A stretch of 64,000 nucleotides of DNA from Favolaschia claudopus. Its lineage: Eukaryota > Basidiomycota > Agaricomycetes > Agaricales > Mycenaceae. The DNA is taken from positions 1,302,001 through 1,366,000 of the forward strand of contig JAWWNJ010000066.1 in NCBI GenBank assembly GCA_037176885.1. Direction: 5' to 3'. The position numbers and the translations under genes are program-made. Below the pieces are notes generated by a model. That model was not told the DNA's origin. It saw nothing but the letters and a program-made list of their open reading frames with translations, and did not search any database. This document shows, in pieces, positions 11,795-23,629 of the stretch (position 1 is its first letter; every line of letters begins with the position of its first letter).

Positions 11795-12768
11795 ATGTCC
11801 GTTCAGAAATCCGCCCTCATCCTCGGCTCAACCGGCCAAGTCGGCGGCGCGCTCCTCAAAGAACTCCTCACCACCCCCACCTTCACGCGTGTCGGCGAAT
11901 TCGGTCGTCGGACGACCGCGCCTGACGCGCTCCCCGAGCAAGGCAAAGAGAAGCTTCAGCAGAAAGTGATAGATTTTGAGAAGCTCGACGACGCAGGGTT
12001 GCGCGAGGGTAATTGGGACGTGGTGTTCATTGCTCTTGGGACGACGGCGAAGGCTGCTGGGAGCACGGAGGCGTTTGAGCGTATTGATAGGAAGTATGTT
12101 ATTGACGCTGCACGGGCGGCGAAGAGCGAGGGACATAGTCAGCGGTTGGTGTATGTTTCGGTATGTGCACGGTTTGAGGTTCGCATTTGCTTGAACTCTG
12201 GTATTCACAATCTGTGCATTGATAGAGCACCGGGGCTGACTCTAAATCGCATTTTCTCTACACACGGTGAGCATACTAAATCTCCGCGTCATACGAAAGT
12301 TGCCAAACTGAATGCTGCGCTTATAGGAGTAAAGGCCTCACTGAAGACGGTCTCGCGAGTTTGGGGTACGATGATCCCATAGTATTCCGACCCGCCCTTC
12401 TGGCGGGGACCAATCGACCTGAATCCAGAATCGGTGAAACGATCGCTGGGTAGACTGTCCACAGAATCTTCGTTCGTCTCCTCAACTGACATCTTTTCTT
12501 ATAGCGCCGTGACGAGCTTTGGCTCCCTCTTCACCTCCAGTCTTCAAATCAAGGTAAAGTTCTCTCCGGCTTGGTTGCAAGTTGCGCCGCCGTACTGATA
12601 AATGCAACTATGCAGATTGGCACTCTTGCGAAGAGTCTACTCAAGGCCGGGGACCTTGGATCTGCAGGGCTACCTGCAGAAGCAAAAGCAACGACAGTCG
12701 GGAAAGAAGGAGCGCGTTTCACTCTCATAGGCAATTCCGGAGCCCTGGCCCTTGTGCCAAAAGCGTGA
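11795..12768 (+). CDS. Fmp52-like NAD(P)-binding Rossmann protein
   Basis: Five exons (11795-12160, 12226-12266, 12327-12449, 12505-12553, 12616-12768) give 243 aa in frame. The N-terminus has a dinucleotide-binding glycine motif, LILGSTGQVGGALL. It is followed by WDVVFIALGTT, an RLVYVSSTGA strand and a YTRSK segment matching the YxxxK catalytic pair of atypical short-chain dehydrogenases. The tail includes VFRPALLAG. This matches the family of yeast Fmp52 (mitochondrial outer membrane) and animal HTATIP2/TIP30. Enzymatic substrate is unknown. Introns are 49-65 nt. The C-terminal 30 residues (GKEGARFTLIGNSGALALVPKA) are a non-conserved extension. Confidence 0.8.
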
Positions 12769-12987
12769 ATACATTCTTACTTGAATACTTGCGACTCCCT
12801 TCGATTTTCACGGCATGCAATTGGTTGGTTGGACGGACATTGTACACCGTTATATTATCATACGTATCCTGCGCTGAGAGCTGATCCAAATAAGTACTGG
12901 CTACAGTTGTAAAGTATACATTAGCAAAAAAGATAGCAAAGTTTCCTATATGCATGATAACTACTAACTAAACTACGCCGTACTCGA

Positions 12988-15511
12988 TCATGTCCCAGCG
13001 GTAGCATTGCGCCCGGGTTTGGACCGGGCGACAACACCAGGGAAGGGCAGCGAGTAGCGTTTGGTTAGTGATTTGAGCCGCTGGAACGATCCCATTTTCA
13101 CTGTTCCGCTGTGGTTGCGCATCATGGACTCAACGCGCTCGGCGGGTGTCTTTGGTGTGTCCTGCAGCAGCCAAATGGACGGAATCGATTGGGCCACCGG
13201 CTCTGTAAGGAGGTCGTTCATCATTGAGACCGCGGACACATTGAACTCAAACTCACCCTCGTTCGCAAACGGATGTTGATGGTCAAGCGAAAATTGTGAG
13301 CGCCTAGGAGCGACCAGCTCAGCCTCTGCCGCACTCCGCCTAGGCATAACCGTGATATCGTCCTGCGTACCACGAAAGTCCGCAACAGCCGCCGACCGCG
13401 CAACGACCTCAATATCATCGATACTCGTGCGCCGAGGCGAGGCCACAACAACGCCCGACACCGTCCCCACCTCCGCCTCCTCGTCATCCGAATCCGACGG
13501 TGCAAAATCAAGGAAAGACTCAATCGTCGAAGCGCGGCGGTCTGGAGCGCCGCCCGGGCTCAGGCGCGGACTGCTCGGGAGGGGGAGCGCGGGGACAGGC
13601 ACGGGTGGCTGGGCGGGTTTGCGCGTGATGTTGGGCATTCGCAGGCTGCTCATGGAAGTCCGCTGCGAGCGCCGTCGGGCGGCGGACACCGAGCTCACGC
13701 GGCTCGCGTCGGTGGTGCGCTGGCTTCGCGCTGTACGCGCACTCTTTCCGCTCCGCGTACTTCGAACGCTGCGTGTGCTGCGGATGCTCACGGCGTCCGT
13801 GTTGTCAGTATGAGCAGTCGAGGGGCTAGGATCAACAGCGGACGAAGGATTCGTCGACGGTGAGCTCGGCAAGGCGGCTCCAATGATGAGATGCTCTAGT
13901 TGCGGCGTTTCGAGAATACTGTCAACACCTAATGTGTTGTTTGCTGTCGTGGGGTCAAGAAGATATTCCATCTCTGACGGAGTGGGGGTGGGTAGTTTCG
14001 TCAGCGAAGGAGAGGGTGGTGTCGTCGCTCGCGTGTATTCAGTTCCTGAGGTCGTTGCCGACTGTTCAGAGTGCATACGCGAAACAGCATCGAGGCTGAG
14101 AGTCTCCTTGACAGGATGAATACTCAGGCGAGAGGAGGAAGCGCCCGAGGGAGATTTGCGATGGCTTAACGAAACAATTGAGGCCACCTGAGACGAGGCA
14201 GACGGGGACTTGCGGTGATTTAATGAGATCACCTCTGCAACCTCAATTACCGCATCGCCCAGGTCAAGAGTGGCGTCGCCTAAGTCTTGGTCTTCTTCAG
14301 CGTCAGAATTCACTTCAGCGTCCAGATCATCCATTTCCCGAGCAAGTTTCTCCGCTTGCTGCCACGCATCATTGAGCTCAGCTTCAAGCGATGCTACTTT
14401 TGCGCGCGATTTAAGCAGTTCCGATGTTCGCCGACCATAGCTACTGTTCAACTAGAATAAAGAAAAGAAAAGGTAGCGATCAGCTAATTATAGGAAGAGA
14501 ACGACAACTTGGCGGCAACATACTTTGCGCAGTGCGATAGCGAGGGCGCTTGCCCAATGTTGGTCCACCAGATGGTTAATTTGGGCCACTTGATCGGCGA
14601 TCTGAAGGAGATCTTCCAAAAGTTGGTCGCATTCGGCTGTGGTCTCTGACAGTTTGGCGACGAGCGCAGCCCCGTCTTTATCATTATAACCTGATAGAGA
14701 GTGTGAATGTAATGCCTGGAGGAGCATCGTGCGCCGATGGACGCTAAAACGCCATTTGGATTGTGTCATAGCTTTGAGCGCGTTCAGTCGTTCAAGCTCT
14801 TCAGGTAGACGTTCCTCCAAATTCTCGACTGACAGTACGCGGATGAAGGATTCGCGTGAGGATCCGCGGATGGCGCGCGAAACGAGCTCCTACAGAAAAC
14901 TTGTGAGGATCATAACGACATACCGCCCACGAAAGAATTGACCTGTAGTTCTTTGGAATTGAACGTCCCTGGAGTGAAATTTGAACACGGTGAATATTTC
15001 CAGTAGTCTATGAACACGCACATAATGCTGCCTCTAAAGGTAAACCCTTCCACTTGACCGGCACTGAGTCGAATTTAATTTGAGGCGGAGGCGTAAGGTT
15101 TGCGACTTTCGGTACAGACACAACATTCAACGGCTCCTCTGGCACCTCTTGTACCTCCTGCGAAGCCTCATCAGAGTCATGAGGCGGCGGCGGGGAGCCG
15201 GCTTCAGGCGCCGGCGGTCCTCCATATTCGCGCTCCGCAATAGCACCAAGGTTTTTCGAATCCGGCGGTGGTGGTGGTGGTTCAACTGAAGACGGCCCAC
15301 TATATCGCGGTGAGGGTCCGCGAGAGGACACCGTCGACTCCCTCGATAGTTGCGATGGAGCAAGCAGCTCCGGCGCTGGTGGGGGAGTGAAAGTCGAGTT
15401 TCGCGAGGACAAGTTTCTGGTTCGTGGGCCCATTGGAGCAGTTTGCGGTCTGAATGCTTGCGACCGCAGGGAGGGGCGGCGAGAGGGTCTCAATGAGTCT
15501 CCCGCGTCCAT
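12988..15511 (-). CDS. large coiled-coil protein with Ser/Pro-rich disordered ends
   Basis: Four exons (15022-15511, 14943-14968, 14524-14889, 12988-14451) give 781 aa in frame. Residues 1-160 are Ser/Pro-rich with a PPPPPP run. The middle, from about 170 to 370, is helical. It starts with ALWTFNSKELQELVSRAIR and continues through a leucine-rich stretch (LEERLPEELERLNALK) and a coiled coil (SLEAELNDAWQQAEKLAREM). The last 400 residues are Ser/Thr/Arg-rich with repeated RSTRSV/SGKSART words and two closely repeated LNHRKSP / LSHRKSP segments. I know similar uncharacterised agaricomycete proteins but no function. The repeated HRKSP and RRTS sites look like kinase targets (inference). The exons are supported by continuous coding and good junctions. 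Confidence 0.75.
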
Positions 15512-15908
15512 TGTTGCCCAGGAATAATTTGAAGGGTAACGCGCTGGTGTCAGAAGATGCAGACAAAAGTAGAACGTCGTTGATACAGAATCTCACGGCC
15601 CAAGGCACGACGCGATTAGCGCTCGTTCTGACAGCTCACATCATCGTACAATTGTATATTCGGTCCTATTGTGACTCTACGGAGGCACTTGGCGACCTGG
15701 AGACTACCGCGGCTAAGCTTACAGAAACGTCAAGAAAATTCACGATTTGTTTGTGTATTATTTCGTTTCTGTGCGCGTAACATTATTTCGTGTGCTACAA
15801 TAAGATGCCAAAAGTCCAATATTGCTCAGTAAGAGTCCATCTGCGTCGTATACACAAGAAAGTTTCGCGTTGCGACGAGACCACATCCGTCTATCCCGGC
15901 AAAAGTGT
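15512..15908. other. intergenic, no gene seen
   Basis: Gap between the start of the coiled-coil gene and the 3' end of the FAD oxidase. No convincing coding frame, repeat or RNA was found. Confidence 0.5.
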
Positions 15909-18060
15909 TTACACGCCCACAGGCATGCGGAACGTGTTCGACGGGTCCACTGAAGCCTTGATAGACTTCAGGCGGTCGAGGTGAGAACCGTAGTAGAGGT
16001 TAGCGGCATTAATGAGTTTGTCGTCCGCATAGTTCAGGTATGCGCCATAGGCCCAGTTCGACGGGCTGTTCGAAGTGATGCTAGAGACCATTCCGTCCAG
16101 GAAGGAGAACCCGTCAGATGGGTAGGGTGGTTGGTAGCTGCTAGACGATGCGTAGAATTGGATCGTGAAGAGGGTGTCTCGCTTGGCGAAAGCCGTAGAG
16201 TCCAAGGGTACCGCATTGATAGCAGAGTTGCTTCCACCGTATAATTCTACCTGGACGAACCACGCCTGAAAACAGAGTCAGTTGTATTCGCGAAGTGGAA
16301 CGCATAGAATAATTACCGTGTCTGACGAAAATCCCTGGTTGGCCATGTAGGTGACGAACGCCGTGATAGCGGCAGAGGACATGGGAGATCCCGACGGCGT
16401 CATAAGGGATTTCGTGTAAAACGTATCCGCCGTTTCGGGAGCTGACGCAGTATTCAAAGGCTGATCACCAGCGAAGACCTTTATACTGTTGATATAGCTT
16501 CCAGGGTTAAGATTCGACGACGAAGGTGCAGGAAGATTCTGCAGGTACGGCGCAATGGTGGAATTGAGGCTGGTGGCGGCCCCGTACCATCCTCCCGTCA
16601 AGCCAAGTGAAAGGCGGCCCTTGGAGGAGCCCGCACCGAACACGAGTTCCACCCCCAACTCTTTCGGAATGTTTGTCGCGGCAAATGTTTGCAAAGACGA
16701 GATGGCTTTGGAAGCAGTCGCGATGTCGACATTGTTCCAGTTGTAGAAGAAGGCAGTCGCCGAAGCGGGGGCGGCGAAGGTTTGAACTTCAATGGAAGTG
16801 ACAATACCAATCGAAGGAGATGCACCGCGAATCGCCTATAGCGAACAGATTAAGTTCCGGGACGGAAGCAACATGTGCTGAGACTTACCCAGAAGAGGTC
16901 CGTGTTAACGGAGGACGACGCCGTCTTGACGGTGCCATCAGCCAGGACCACGGTCGCAGACTTGATAGTGTCGAGAGTCAAACCCCATGCGCGGCTTGTA
17001 AAGCCGAATCCACCGTAGCCAGAGTGACCACCAATACCGACGTAAGGGCACGTTCCGTGCGGGAGTGCCCTCCCAGCATTGTTGAGAGCCGTAGCCACAT
17101 CTCCCAACCTGTTGCCCGTCTCGATGAGAGCAGTATTATTCGACGAACGGACAGTGATGGCCTTCATCTTGCTCATGTCAATGACGAGTGCTCCGCTGTT
17201 CCCACCAAGGCCATTAGCAATATATGAATGCTGAGCAAATGGAAAAAAGTTAGCGGTATGCAACAGATACGAAACTGAAAGACATACGCCTCCGCTGCGA
17301 GCTACGACTTGCATTTTGTTATCAGAGCCTGCTTTGACAGCAGCGGCCACCTGCTGGACATTGGTCGGGTATGCGACAGCAGCAGGGGTGATAGTGAACC
17401 GCAAGTTATCTGAGCAAGTGGGTGAGAGATCGAACAACATTGAATTGACTCGACTCACAAGCTTTAGAGGCAGAAGAGAAAGACGAGTCTCCAGGGTAAA
17501 CGGCCGATACACCGCTCGCAGTCAGACTCGACTGCAAGCCAGAAGGAGGGTTTGACGAGGTGTTTGCTACCCATTGTTGGTTCGGACCGCTTGTACAGCT
17601 CCACGTTTGAACGACGTTGCCGTTCGAAGAGCTGCCGTCGGTGAGATCGAGGCAGAGGGAATGTCCGGTCCATTGAATCGAATTGCCCGAAACAGTCCAC
17701 ATTTGGTTCGTATTGCCGGAGGCGCAGGTCCAAATCTGAGTACGTCGCGGACATGTTGTTCAATTTTTCTCGTTCATGTTGAGGGAACCAGCAGAAGCAA
17801 CGAACCTGGAGTTTCTTGCCATTCGTAGTAGAACCATCCGGAACATCCAAGCACTTGCTGCCGAATATCTTCAAGGCTCCACCAGAAACACTCCAGTTCT
17901 GCGAATCAGAGCCGGAGGCACAGTCCTGAATCGCGACGGCAGCACCGTCAGAGTTGGAAGCAGGCGTAAGGCATTTGGCGGTGTTGGATTTGGGTTGGAT
18001 GGTGGTGGCGACGGTCAATAAAACAGGTGAGACGAGAAGAAAGAAAAGTGGACTGGGCAT
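15909..18060 (-). CDS. secreted ricin-type lectin / FAD-linked oxidase fusion (AA7-like)
   Basis: Six exons (17806-18060, 17459-17735, 17288-17409, 16889-17230, 16317-16835, 15909-16265) give 623 aa in frame. A signal peptide (PLFFLLVSPVLLTVATT) is followed by a ricin-B beta-trefoil of about 130 residues with Q-x-W repeats (QNW, QMW, QQW) and KCLDV / LCLDL units. Next comes a berberine-bridge-type FAD oxidase. ARSGGHSY holds the histidine, and GTCPYVGIGGHSGYGGFG the cysteine, that usually bind FAD bicovalently; GLTLDTIKSATVVLADG is typical. The C-terminus has WAYGAYLNYAD and YYGSHLDRLKSIKASVDP with the usual final fold. Such enzymes oxidise the reducing end of oligosaccharides or small alcohols. 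The lectin domain probably anchors it to galactose- or xylan-type glycans (inference). Confidence 0.88.
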
Positions 18061-18111
18061 CGTGAAAGAGAAAGAAAGAGAATGAAGGAGCGGAACTCAG
18101 ACGCGAACCAA

Positions 18112-18117
18112 TTTATA
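18112..18117 (-). promoter_or_regulatory. TATA box of the FAD oxidase gene
   Basis: TATAAA on the minus strand about 50 bp before the start codon at 18060, a normal distance for a fungal core promoter with a short leader. Confidence 0.5.
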
Positions 18118-18474
18118 TGAGCGAAACGTTACCCAATGATGCTGCCATTTGAATTAGACTCTAACGTCGCCAGTCGCCGCGGCTGTGTTTCTTTCAAAAA
18201 TTTAGCCGTCGTCGCCTTCGTCGCCGTTCAAAAATTGCGTAACCAAGTCTCCAGCTGGGGATGCGAGTCTTCACGCGGTGTGTGCTTTCGTGCTATTTTT
18301 TCTGTTTCTTTCTCGCCTTTTTCGATGCGAAAGAGCGTTCTTAGTCTTGCAGAAAGCGGGCATTACTGGCCGAGACACACGGCCATGATGCAATGAAGTC
18401 GGAACGTTTGAAGACACGAATGCTGCACAGCCGTCATGTCCGGACTAGCTTGGCAGTTCGCGATCGTCGGTATG

Positions 18475-18560
18475 TCGTGCCGTTCTAGGCCTAGGGTACG
18501 CGGGACGGGCACGGTTCGATTTCCGGCGAAAGGCCGCGGAACTCGATTGATGCCTGGAAA
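18475..18560 (+). repeat. dispersed repeat with pol III B-box-like core, copy 1
   Basis: The core ggtacgcgggacgggcacgg-ttcgatttcc recurs at 23630-23680 (same strand) and 24115-24185 (reverse). It contains GGTTCGATTTCC, close to the RNA polymerase III B box GGTTCGANTCC. Copies 1 and 3 also share the flanking text cgcggaactcgattgatgcc. This could be a tRNA-related SINE fragment. No clear A box was found. Confidence 0.5.
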
Positions 18561-18884
18561 CACGGTCACTTAGTCACCACCACATTTGTGCAAGTCCCAA
18601 ATCCGGAAAGATCGGTCATTTCGAGGGTTTATTTCGCCGGAGATTGCCGAGGGTTTTACTGGCCATCGGCTTTAATCGGTCTGGCGACCGATCTTGGAAT
18701 GGCGGGGTTGCCCTCTCGTTGCGTACGTGTCTGATCACGTGGATACCTACATACGTGTCCGCCTGGGGAATCCGGGGATCCGGAACTTCCCCACTCCGTG
18801 ATGGTAAAACGGTTAACATTCCCACGGTGGGTCGTTGTTTGCAGAAGGACCCCTGATAATGCCTGATGCGGATTTCCTGACCCT

Positions 18885-18985
18885 TAAGGCCAAATTTTCG
18901 ACCAAAAACAAATTGAAAATGCTCTTCGTCCAGAGAAAATTGAAAGTCCTGACTTTTCCCCCATTTTCAAAAACAGGCCTTCAAA
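18885..18985 (+). repeat. AT-rich repeat, left arm of an inverted pair
   Basis: Shares blocks ggccaaattttcga, aaaatgctc and aaagtcctgactttt with the reverse complement of 22365-22515, in the same order. The arms diverge and the right one carries an extra poly-A-type insertion. The F-box gene lies between them. Confidence 0.6.
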
Positions 18986-19009
18986 CTTCAAAGGGATTAC
19001 TCGGGTCCT

Positions 19010-19116
19010 GTGCCAGACCGCCACGACATCCCAATTCTGTCGTGACGGTCTGGGACGTAACGCGTCACTGGAGAGGACCTGCACTACTTAATTGGGATGT
19101 CGTGGCGGTCTGGCAC
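19010..19116. repeat. foldback with perfect 27-bp arms
   Basis: Positions 19010-19036 and 19090-19116 are exact reverse complements (27 of 27). The 53-nt spacer contains a third, imperfect copy of the right-arm sequence (tgtcgtgacggtctgggac). This resembles a MITE or foldback fragment. I saw no obvious target-site duplication. Confidence 0.75.
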
Positions 19117-19791
19117 CCAGACTAACCCAGAAAGCCTCGATTTTTCACCCTCGGAATGGTCCATTGTTGGTCCATTGAATCAAATTGAACAAGAGGTGAC
19201 CGATCTCTGGATCAGCCAATAAATCCCACGACCTACCCCCCCCAGAAAAGGCAATGATCATCAGTTGCCATCAAACGCCGCCTCAGTAAATCGCTCTTTC
19301 TGCCAGGTTATGGTGTCCGCTGAGGCTGCCAGTGGGTAAATTGTTTCAGAGTAGTTCTAACACCCTATTAGTCTTGTACTTTCTGTATTCACAACAGGAA
19401 ATTCAGCACACCCAGGCACTGAATGATTCTATTATTAGGACGACTAGACAAAGAAACAAGAAAAACTGCAAAGAAGATTCCTGAAGGTCAGCAAACGTTA
19501 CTTCCCTTCGATTACATTGCACATTGTACCCCAGACACGATTCTCGCCGCAAATACACTGTGAGTTGGAAGAGATCAGTGGGAGATCATTGATCTCGCTT
19601 ATGCCGACATCAAATTGAAAGATCCAGGGACCAGAGATCAATCACCTCTTGAAATTGAAGTTCCGATTTTTTAGTCACGTTACTAACGTAACGTGTTTGC
19701 TTGTGTGGGTGGGATTTCTGTCTTTCGTCTATACCCGCCACCCTCCTTCAAGTCCTTGTATTGGGTTGCTATCCAAATCCCTATAAATCCA

Positions 19792-19797
19792 CTTTTC
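19792..19797 (+). promoter_or_regulatory. TATA box of F-box gene
   Basis: TATAAA lies 47 bp before the proposed start at 19844. A pyrimidine-rich leader (cttcccccctccttcc) separates the two, as is common for fungal transcription starts. It supports the two-exon start model. Confidence 0.55.
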
Positions 19798-19843
19798 ATC
19801 CAGCTCAACTCCACAATCTTCCCCCCTCCTTCCACTCACACAA

Positions 19844-21663
19844 ATGACCACTGTACGTCGTCGCCCGCCTCCAGGCTTATGCCACCCTCGTCTCTGAACC
19901 CCCGACTGACCCCAGATTTCTTTCAGGTTTCTGTCAGCTCCCTTGTCAACTTCCTCAACCCCAGCGATCAGGAATTCATTGCCCGCGTTGCTGCCCTCCG
20001 CTCCCCCGATGTCACCGCCACCCATCCCAACCCTCCCCACATCCCCTCCCCCCAGTCGATCAGCGAGCATTTCGGACGCATCGTCGCTCGATGGGATCCT
20101 CATCCATTCACCCCCCAGGAGAGACAGCAAATCCGCCTTGAGGGTCTTCGCTATCTCGTCATTGCTCGCCAGATCGAAGAAGTACAAAGAGACATATACC
20201 CACGACAGCTCCCGGCGGAAGTTAGAGCCCAGCTCGTGTTCGCCCGACAGAGCTATATGCTCAGATACTTCCGCCTCTTCCTTATTAACGATCTTCCAAC
20301 CGAAATCCTCGGCAACATTATTCGCTTTGTCGTATGGGACTCGATGAAGCGTCCGGTAGACGCGCGGTTGCGCATAACTTGGACGTGCCATCGGTGGAGG
20401 GAGATCGCGATCGAAGATTCCACTTTGTGGAATGCGGTTTGGTTCCGGGGTTCGGGTCCTCAACTCGATCGCGCATGGGCCTGGTTCGAGAGGGCCCGTT
20501 CGGCTCCGCTCGACGTCCGTATCGACGGCGACCCTGAAGCCGACGACCTAGACGATGAGCAGTTTGACACGGAGACTGCGATGACCACCGTCAACTTGAC
20601 CTCCGAGCCAAACATGACCGATGCCGACATGCGTCAGATGCTCATTCGCCTGTTCTCGAAGCTTGCCACCATTCGGATGCTCATTGTTGTGGTGGACGAT
20701 TGGAAGAGTGCGCTTGTAGTGTTGGAACTTTTGGGGACGTTCGGTCCAACATCCGGTGTCCCTATGTTAACACGTTTCGAGCTTCATCGCGGTGGCCTCA
20801 AAAACGAGCACAGGAAATCTCTTACGTGGCCGCATGTCATCCCACAGCCGTTCCTAGGCGGGGTGCTTCCACCTACCCTTTCGTACTTGTCCTTGAATGG
20901 TGTGCCCATTGACTGGTCGGGCTCCGTCCTCCAGAATCTCACTACCTTCGACATCAGACGCCTTCCCGCTACTCACTCTCCGGACGTTCATCGCTTCCGT
21001 GAGGTCCTCATGAACTGCCCCAGATTACAAAAGCTTTCGATGGATGGCGCTGGACCCAAGTTTGAGGAAGAAAACACCGAACACCTCCCTCCGGTCGAGC
21101 TCCCCCATCTGCGCACTCTTGTTATTGCCGACTTCTCCCGTCAATACGCCATGTTCCTGTTCTCGCTCATTTCAGCCACCGCAGTCAACGATCTTACACT
21201 TATGAATCTATGCGGCGACGACTATCTCCCCCTCTTCCTTCAGCTTCACTCGGCCTTCCCCAAAGTCAGATTGTTGACTACCTACTCGATCCAATTCGAT
21301 GTTGGTCCTCAGGGCCTGGCAGCGATGACGCGGTGGCTGGATTCGATGCCCAATTTGTGCTATCTTCGCGTCGCGAATGTTGCGAACCAGTTTTTCGGGC
21401 TGTTTTTCCGCCGCGACAATCTTGGAAACCCTGTCTCTCCCCATCTCACTGTGGTCGATTGCCAGTCCATTGAACCTGCCATTCTTCTGCAGTGGGCGAA
21501 TGACCGAAAGAACTTTGGGACACCGCTGCGCAAGATATACATCTCTGAAGAACTGGGTGCGAGGTTGACCTCCGAGCAAATATCAGAGCTAACTGGTCTT
21601 TGCACGCTGGCCAAGCTTCCTCGAGGTACGACAACTCCAGAAGAGGAGGCGTTGTCGTTGTGA
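19844..21663 (+). CDS. F-box protein with leucine-rich C-terminal part
   Basis: Exons 19844-19852 and 19927-21663 give 581 aa. The three-codon first exon (MTT) is proposed because it fits a GTACGT donor, a TTTCAG acceptor and a TATA box. Without it the frame would run into the promoter. After about 110 residues an F-box reads INDLPTEILGNIIRFVVWD, ending RWREIAIEDSTLWNAVW. The remainder is leucine-rich, with repeats such as LPPTLSYLSLNGVPI and CPRLQKLSMDG, as in agaricomycete F-box receptors of SCF ubiquitin ligases. The gene sits between inverted copies of two repeat families, so it may have moved with them. Confidence 0.8.
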
Positions 21664-22364
21664 ACTGTTTGAATTATGTTTTCTTGAATGCTTGATGTTA
21701 TACTATCACCACTGTGCTATAGCACATACGTAGTCATTCTTTTTTCCGAATATATTTGCTGATCTAGTGGGGATTTTTCTTTTTCCGCCCAATGTTTGCG
21801 TGCGTGTAATAATAAGCTGTCTTGAGTTACACATTGTTCGCAGACAAATAATCATGGTCCTGCCTTTGTCTGTACCACGATGCGTCCGCGACACCGAACT
21901 ACACACGTAGGACGGGTGATGATGACTCTGCAGGCCTGGCAAGGCAGGTCGCGCTCTGCTCGATCAGCGCTGTGAGATGGAGGGAAGGTGCAGGAGGAAG
22001 AGGTCTTGTGTGGGTGGTTCGGCCGTTCCGGCCGGGGGGCTTTCGCGCGAGCTGCGGAAAAGCCCAAGCCGGGAATGTGGGACGCGGCAACGGCCGAACC
22101 TGCACGCCAGGGCCGCCGAAGGTCAAGAAGGAGACCAAAAGAGCAGCCCAAGCGGAGCAAAGAAAAAACTGGGAAACGGGAGGAGGGTGGGAAAAAACGC
22201 GTTGACGAGTGAGGAATACGACGAGCGAGTCGACTAGAGTCGTCGTGAAAGCAATGGATATGAGATCAGACTAATCTGATCTGAAAGTGTGACGGCGGGA
22301 TCGGCATCTCTTGACTGCGTTGCCTCCCACTAAGCCGACTCGTGCCTCGCCTGTCTTAGCTCAC

Positions 22365-22515
22365 ATTTTTTGAAATGGGTGAAAAAGTCAGGACTTTAAA
22401 ATTTCCCACGCTTTCTGAGGATGTAGAAAACGATTTTTCTGCGCAAGGAGCATTTTAATTTTTTAATTTTAATTTTTTTTTTTTTTTTTTGATCGAAAAT
22501 TTGGCCAAAAAGGTA
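22365..22515 (-). repeat. AT-rich repeat, right arm of an inverted pair
   Basis: Reverse complement matches 18885-18985 in three ordered blocks. It contains a long T tract at about 22474-22490 that the left arm lacks. Confidence 0.6.
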
Positions 22516-23050
22516 AAACCCTAGGCCGCTTATACAGTGGCCGCAGAAAACAATGCAACAAGGTGTCTTGAGGGACTGACGGTGTCTTTGGGCTCAAGCA
22601 AAGTTTAGCACATGAAACATGGGGGAGATGAAGATTTTTGGGCCAATGATCCAATTACCGTATATAGTAATTGCACCGGAGTGATTTTTTCAATGTATTT
22701 TTTTTTTTACAAAGTACTCATAAAAGTGATCTCAGCCATATATTACTTCACCTTGTTTGCTGCAGATTTGGGCTCGTAATAGCCGCTGCAAGAGCCTAAA
22801 ATGCCAAAAAATGGCCAGAAATGCCATCTTGCGACAGTTATTGTGGGCTCAAAACAGTATCAAACTAGGTCAAGTAAAATGGGAGCGACGTCATTTAAGC
22901 GCTTTCACTGTCTCTCTGTGTCCAACCTCGCTTCCTCTCCGTCCAGCTCTTTTGTCTACGACGCACACGCCGCCCTGTCCGCTGTGTTGTCTCGTGCCTT
23001 CATTTTCGGAAGCCCCACGCTGCTATTGAGAGTTTTGTACTGTTAAATCA

Positions 23051-23081
23051 GAGAGGTCGAGTCATTTCATGACTCCCTCTC
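23051..23081 (+). repeat. hairpin 1 of a covarying pair
   Basis: Stem gagagg/cctctc, a two-base bulge (tc), upper stem gagtca/tgactc and loop tttca. Hairpin 2 at 23142-23178 has the same architecture with compensated base changes. Confidence 0.6.
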
Positions 23082-23141
23082 AATGGACAATCAAGTACCG
23101 GGCGACATATACGTACCTTACAACCGGTGGTTCGATGGCAA

Positions 23142-23178
23142 TTGGGGAGGTAGAGTCGTGTTTGCGACTCCCTCCCAA
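23142..23178 (+). repeat. hairpin 2 of a covarying pair
   Basis: Lower stem ttgggagg/cctcccaa (one bulged g), a two-base bulge (ta), upper stem gagtcg/cgactc and loop tgtttg. Relative to hairpin 1, one A-T pair is G-C in each stem while pairing is kept. Confidence 0.6.
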
Positions 23179-23629
23179 ATCAATACAATTGGGAATCTCG
23201 TTTTTATGGCGAACCTTTCGTATCATTGTGAACGCTATTGACTTCAAAGGATGAAGAGGATTGAGTACCCTTGCGCGTTCTCAGAGCTCAATTCTTGTTA
23301 TTAAGCATACTGAATGTCGGCCTCGCCGTACGCACTTGAACTCCATTCTGATCCTCGCCCCTCGCCATGTACACGTTTCCCTGTGGTATTCACTCCGAGC
23401 CAGGAAACTCTTGACATCTCACTCAGCCTCCCTCTGCACGGAGATGGAGGCTGCTACTGGAATGTAGACAACCCCTCCATTAACTGACCGTGGTCTTCAT
23501 TACTCTGGCGTATTTGTCGCTGGGTCAGTCGAGTGATGTTGAGATCGCTGTTTGCAGCTCGATATCCGTCTCATCTGGGTTCAAGTCCTTGCGTCCCGCC
23601 CTGTCTTCCGATGATCCTTCCGCTTGCAC

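Noticed and set aside
13352..13813. 153-codon plus-strand frame
   Set aside because: Shadow of the low-complexity Ser/Arg region of the coiled-coil gene on the other strand.
19729..20463. 244-codon frame on the minus strand
   Set aside because: It overlaps the F-box gene antisense and crosses its promoter and first intron; no domain.
22270..22290. agatcaga-ctaa-tctgatct palindrome as a terminator
   Set aside because: No U tract follows and fungi do not use such terminators; left as a plain palindrome.
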